This document shows positions 60,598 to 64,000 of a DNA stretch of 64,000 nt, piece by piece. Origin of the DNA: Melieria omissa (lineage: Eukaryota; Arthropoda; Insecta; Diptera; Ulidiidae); assembly GCA_963971225.1 (NCBI GenBank), contig OZ020269.1:80390450-80454449 (forward strand). Direction: 5' to 3'. Both the position numbers and the translations under genes were made by a program. Each line of letters begins with the position of its first letter. The first letter of the stretch is position 1. The notes under the pieces were generated by a model, which was not told where the DNA came from, did no database searches, and saw only the letters and a program-made list of their open reading frames with translations.

Positions 60598-60762
60598 TAG
60601 GTATCGGATTTATATGCAAAGACTATGCAAAAAATGCAAAAATACGCAAAATATGCAAACATATGCAAATATACAGTGCATATGTTAGCTCTTTTCTGTC
60701 TTGGTCCCGCTCAAATCGGAAGCTCCAAAAAAATATGCATTTGCATATAAATCCGATCCCTA
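60598..60762. mobile_element. Short hAT-like MITE rich in ATGCAAA words
   Basis: Ends TAGGTATCGGATTTATATGC... and its inverse (one mismatch over about 22 bases). Flanks GTAATCAC (60590-60597) and GTTATCAC (60763-60770) agree in 7 of 8 bases, an aged hAT-type duplication. The 165-base body contains at least six ATGCAAA or near copies, including ATGCAAAT. Confidence 0.82.
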
Positions 60763-60969
60763 GTTATCACTATTCATTTATAATAGACATGAGAGTTGTC
60801 CATAATCATTCATTACCACTAAAATAGGTTGTGGCTCCACTATTCATTAACTTAATTTTTCTTCCAAGTTATTTTGTGTTAGTACATTTTCCATTTACAC
60901 TAAATAAAGTAGATTTAGTGACAGTGGAAAAAATACCACTCCAAAATAACGTAGGGGAAGACAATTTTT

Positions 60970-61275
60970 TTTTTTAATATAATTGATTGGCACGACAGCC
61001 CGCTCACGCGAGACTAAGGCCTAGCTTCCCGCAGCCACCCGTGTTGTGCGTGTGAATTTGAACGCGGGTGGAAGGGACCTACAGTTTTATGCCGGTTCCG
61101 AACGGAAATTTTTACTCTCGGAGGTTTGCCATTTCCAGCTGAAAGGACAGTCACCGAAAGAGAAAACGAGTTTCCCGTTATTTTTTTTAGGTGTTGCTAC
61201 ATGCAGTATTCGAACTTGCGTCGCTCTACATCCGACTCGCTGGACCGCGCACTAACCAACTGAGCCATGGCGGCT
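60970..61275 (-). mobile_element. tRNA-derived SINE, full-length copy
   Basis: On the minus strand: AGCCGCCATGGCTCAGTTGG (A-box TGGCTCAGTTGG), B-box-like AGTTCGAATACTG at 61203-61215, body, GGCTGTCGTGCCAATC, then a run of A (the T-run at 60969-60976 on the plus strand). The clearest copy of the family here. No certain target duplication. Confidence 0.87.
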
Positions 61276-61517
61276 GCAAGTAGAAACGGCGGAAGAAAAT
61301 TTTACCAGATGAAAAAAGATGAAAGAGATTCAGCTATCACTCAATGTATGTAGTCGTAGTGAAATGCATACTAATTTAGTGCAAAACTCCCAAGTCTGAT
61401 TTATAATATTATTGTATATAAACACGAAAGACATCATTGTGATTTCCATTCTCTAAACAATAGAAAATCAGTAACGTGGATAGCATCGGTGTCGGTTGAC
61501 CACTCGACTTGATTTGC

Positions 61518-61526
61518 GACCACCCA
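61518..61526 (-). promoter_or_regulatory. Exact Ci/Gli consensus site upstream of ptc
   Basis: GACCACCCA, 3.6 kb upstream of the ptc start codon. A partial match GACCACTCG lies 20 bases away at 61498-61506. The pair is bracketed by the inverted repeat GTAACGTGG (61471-61479) and CCACGTTAC (61524-61532). Confidence 0.5.
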
Positions 61527-61743
61527 CGTTACGGCTTTTGCCATCCGCTTAACTTCAACTTGCAATTTCGAACTGACAGTAAAGCTAACAAAATTTATTT
61601 AAGATATGTTTATTTAGATTATAAAAGAAAGCAACTTATGATCAATATTTACGAATAAAGCATATGCCCATCAAAATATAATTAAAATGATGTTCGACTT
61701 TGGATAAACATACATTTATTCTTATCGTATGTATGCACACATA

Positions 61744-63338
61744 CACTCCGGGCCACCAGAATAGGTTCACATATTTTCCAGGAGGAAAATGAGAAGTGTT
61801 CTTACAAAATACAGTTTTACCTCATTTATTGGTATCAAGATGTTCAAGGCATCTACCGTGAACCTACCTGTCCAAAACACAATTTGACCTTTATTTCCTT
61901 TTTTGGCCCACTTTTGTAAAGTGAACCCCAAAACTGAGTACATTTTAGTGGGCCACCAGAATAAGTTCACTCTAAAAATTAAGATTGAAACAGTAGTAAA
62001 TGCAAATAAAATGGACTGTTTGGTAAACAACACTTTGATTTATTGATGTGAAAGCGGCCACTTTTATTTAGTATGGCTTCAAAAATTCGCGTCAACATTG
62101 ACTCGACAAGACTTAATATAATCTAGAAAAATAGTCTCCTACGCTGCTTCAATGGCACCAATAAGTTCATCCTTGTTGTCAAACTGGCGTCCGGAGGCAT
62201 AGACCTTCCTCACCAACTATCCCCATACAATCAATGATATTAATGATATTAAAATCAAGAGAATAGGGGGACCGTTCCAGCTGATCAACGTTTTGCTGCA
62301 TCAACCACTGCTTCACGACCCGTGCAGTATGGATGGGTGCATTGTCCTGCTGGAATATCCACTTAATAGGACCAAACAAATCAGACAATTGTGGAAAAAC
62401 TCTCTCAAGCATTGTGTTGTAGCCCATTACCGCCATTCTGGCTGTTTGAAATTTCAGCTTGACAGTTCCGTAGTAGGAAATCGCTCCCCATACCATAAGT
62501 CCACCTTCTCGACCGTGGTGGCGTGTTAAAAAGGGTTCCTCTTTTCTAAGGTCATGGAAATAAATATTGTATTCATCGGGTCCATCAAGATTAAACAGCT
62601 TTTCGCCTGGAAACTCGACGTACTTCCATTTGTCATCCATGCCATATGATTTCTGCAAACTTCGAACAGTTTTTTTGGCGCTGAGCAGTTAGCGGTGGTT
62701 TTTTTGCAGTTTTTTTCTTTTTAGGTTGGGGATATTCCGAATGACACGTTTGATAGTAAAATAGCTTGCAGAAAGTCGAGTTTTAGCCTTGATTTTGGCA
62801 ACTGAGTCAGCGAATTTGAAGCACATCGCAGTATGGCACGCTTGTCTGCAGACGTTGTCACCGAATGAGGGCAGCCTTTCATGTTATTTCCATTCGTGCT
62901 TTTATTTCGCAAATAATTGTTCACCATATTTTGACTTCTGTTTATTTTAAGCGCTATTTTACGCGAAGAATAATTTTCACATTCAAGCACTTTAATTTGA
63001 CCGATTTCTTCGGAGGTTAGAGCTTTTCCGCGACCCATTTTGAAACAAACGTTAAGAAAAACATTTAATGGAATCAACAAATTTGGTTTTGCTCCCAAAA
63101 GTCCCGTTATTCGCCAAAAAGCAGCGATTTTGAATGTCAACCTATTCTGGTGACCCACTAAAATGTACTCAGTTTTGGGGTTCACTTTACAAAAGTCGGC
63201 CAAAAAGGAAAAAGGAAATAAATGTCAAATTGTGTTTTGGACAGGTAGGTTCACGATAGATATAAAACTGTGTTTTGTAAGAACACTACTCATTTTCCTC
63301 CAGGGAAAAATGTGAACCTATTCTGGTGGCCCGGAGTG
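61744..63338 (-). mobile_element. Tc1-like transposon with long terminal repeats
   Basis: Starts CACTCCGGGCCACCAGAATA and ends with the inverse, flanked by TA (61742-61743 and 63339-63340). The TIRs run on for about 230 bases, and each contains the word CCACCAGAATA(A/G)GTTCAC twice (at the tip and near 61953 and 63125), as in Tc3-like elements with paired transposase-binding sites. The minus strand carries a broken transposase. Confidence 0.92.
62179..63203 (-). pseudogene. Tc1/Tc3-like transposase, inactive
   Basis: The N-terminal part, 62721-63048 (MGRGKALTSEEIGQIKVLEC, SSRKIALKINRSQNMVNNYL), is a helix-turn-helix pair. A frame break follows near 62700. The catalytic part is open from 62658. 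The usual SDEK box with the first Asp reads FPGEKLFNLDGPDE, so that Asp is Gly. The second Asp is kept in FQQDNAPIHT. The Glu motif reads DFNIINIIDCMG, with a small duplication and no Glu. All of this makes the copy dead. Confidence 0.88.
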
Positions 63339-63689
63339 TACGTACATATATTTATGTATGTATGTTAATTCGCCAACGAAAGTATTTCCTTATCGACTGC
63401 AACGGGCTAGTACGAATTATAAAAATGTTCGCTGAATTGTCGTCGAAGTAATTTCGTACGAGTACGATAGCCTCCAGCGAACGTGATTCTGTAAGGCGCG
63501 CGTATGCATGCCATTGCCGCACGTCTGGCGAAGTAAGATGCAAAACGGCAACCTGAAGTGAATGAGCGTAAACAAAAATACGAAGCATTGCGAAACGGAC
63601 AACAAATGTAAACCAACTGACAAAGAGAGCGAGCGACGAGGTGACTGAGGCATCAATGCGAGTGTGCTTAGACGGAAAGCTCTTACCAA

Positions 63690-63915
63690 AATAACATCAA
63701 AAACAACAATAATAACGATAGCCGCAACAACAACCACAACACCAATTACAATAACAGCAACGACAACGTCAACATCAATAACAATAAGAACCACGGTATA
63801 AACGAGATTAAAGGAAAACAATAAAAACCACGAAGAGATATGCAGACCCACCAACTCGACGCTATTACTGCAACTGCTTGTACACAAACAACAAGAATGA
63901 GAACAACAACTACAA
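63690..63915. repeat. CAA/AAC-rich low-complexity stretch
   Basis: Rich in AAC, ACA and CAA triplets with almost no T-rich interruption. One plus frame is open and Asn-rich for about 45 codons but has no start. It could be simple repeat or part of an untranslated exon. Confidence 0.6.
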
Positions 63916-64000
63916 CAGTAACATTGTCGACGATCAACAGACGTTGCCCGGTGTTTGGGCGCATTTCTCTGACAGGCTGAGGGGAAAATGTACATATGTA

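Noticed and set aside
63417..63995. 192-codon minus frame rich in Val, Ile and Leu
   Set aside because: It is the antisense reading of a CAA/AAC-rich low-complexity stretch, which always yields Val/Leu-rich text.

Overview
This is a stretch of insect nuclear DNA, AT-rich and full of introns and transposable elements. It comes from a higher fly: the four recognisable genes are closest in layout and wording to Drosophila proteins, but introns and intergenic DNA are larger and loaded with repeats, which would suit a tephritid fruit fly or a related family (inference; no species can be fixed from the sequence alone). No bacterial, viral or CRISPR features were seen.

Four protein-coding genes could be rebuilt exon by exon with splice phases that close exactly. 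(1) Verprolin/WIP (Vrp1), minus strand, 18927 down to 4189, 8 coding exons, 690 residues. (2) The shugoshin mei-S332, plus strand, 33660-34919, 3 exons, 383 residues. (3) The cis-Golgi golgin GM130, minus strand, 37999 down to 35226, 5 exons, 813 residues, with a striking histidine-rich block; it converges on mei-S332. (4) The Hedgehog receptor patched (ptc), minus strand, 57882 down to 42222, 6 coding exons, 1330 residues, with an 11.3 kb first intron. As I recall, Drosophila homologues of all four lie on chromosome arm 2R (Muller element C), so the block looks like reshuffled Muller C.

The rest is mostly repeats. 1-4188: retroelement scrap and a dead Tc1 element. Vrp1 introns: two head-to-tail LOA-type LINE fragments, a hAT MITE inside one of them, a tRNA-derived SINE, a dead Tc1 transposase, and a PIF/Harbinger element that carries a tRNA-like segment. 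18928-33659 (gene-free): a hAT MITE, a mariner relic that is itself interrupted by a hAT element, two related LTR-like copies, a LINE tail, a TTAA-flanked element and another MITE. 38.4-39.8 kb: a composite array of inverted-repeat elements and a SINE. ptc intron 1 and upstream: another TTAA element with relatives, a pogo-like element, tandem repeats, a hAT MITE full of octamer-like words, a SINE and a long-TIR Tc1 element.

The most interesting regulatory signal is three exact 9-base Ci/Gli consensus sites, two in ptc intron 1 and one upstream of the gene. ptc is the classical direct target of Ci, so these mark candidate Hedgehog feedback enhancers. I found no convincing wholly new biological system; the best candidates for something undescribed are the histidine-rich insert of GM130, the TTAA element family and the nested mobile elements.
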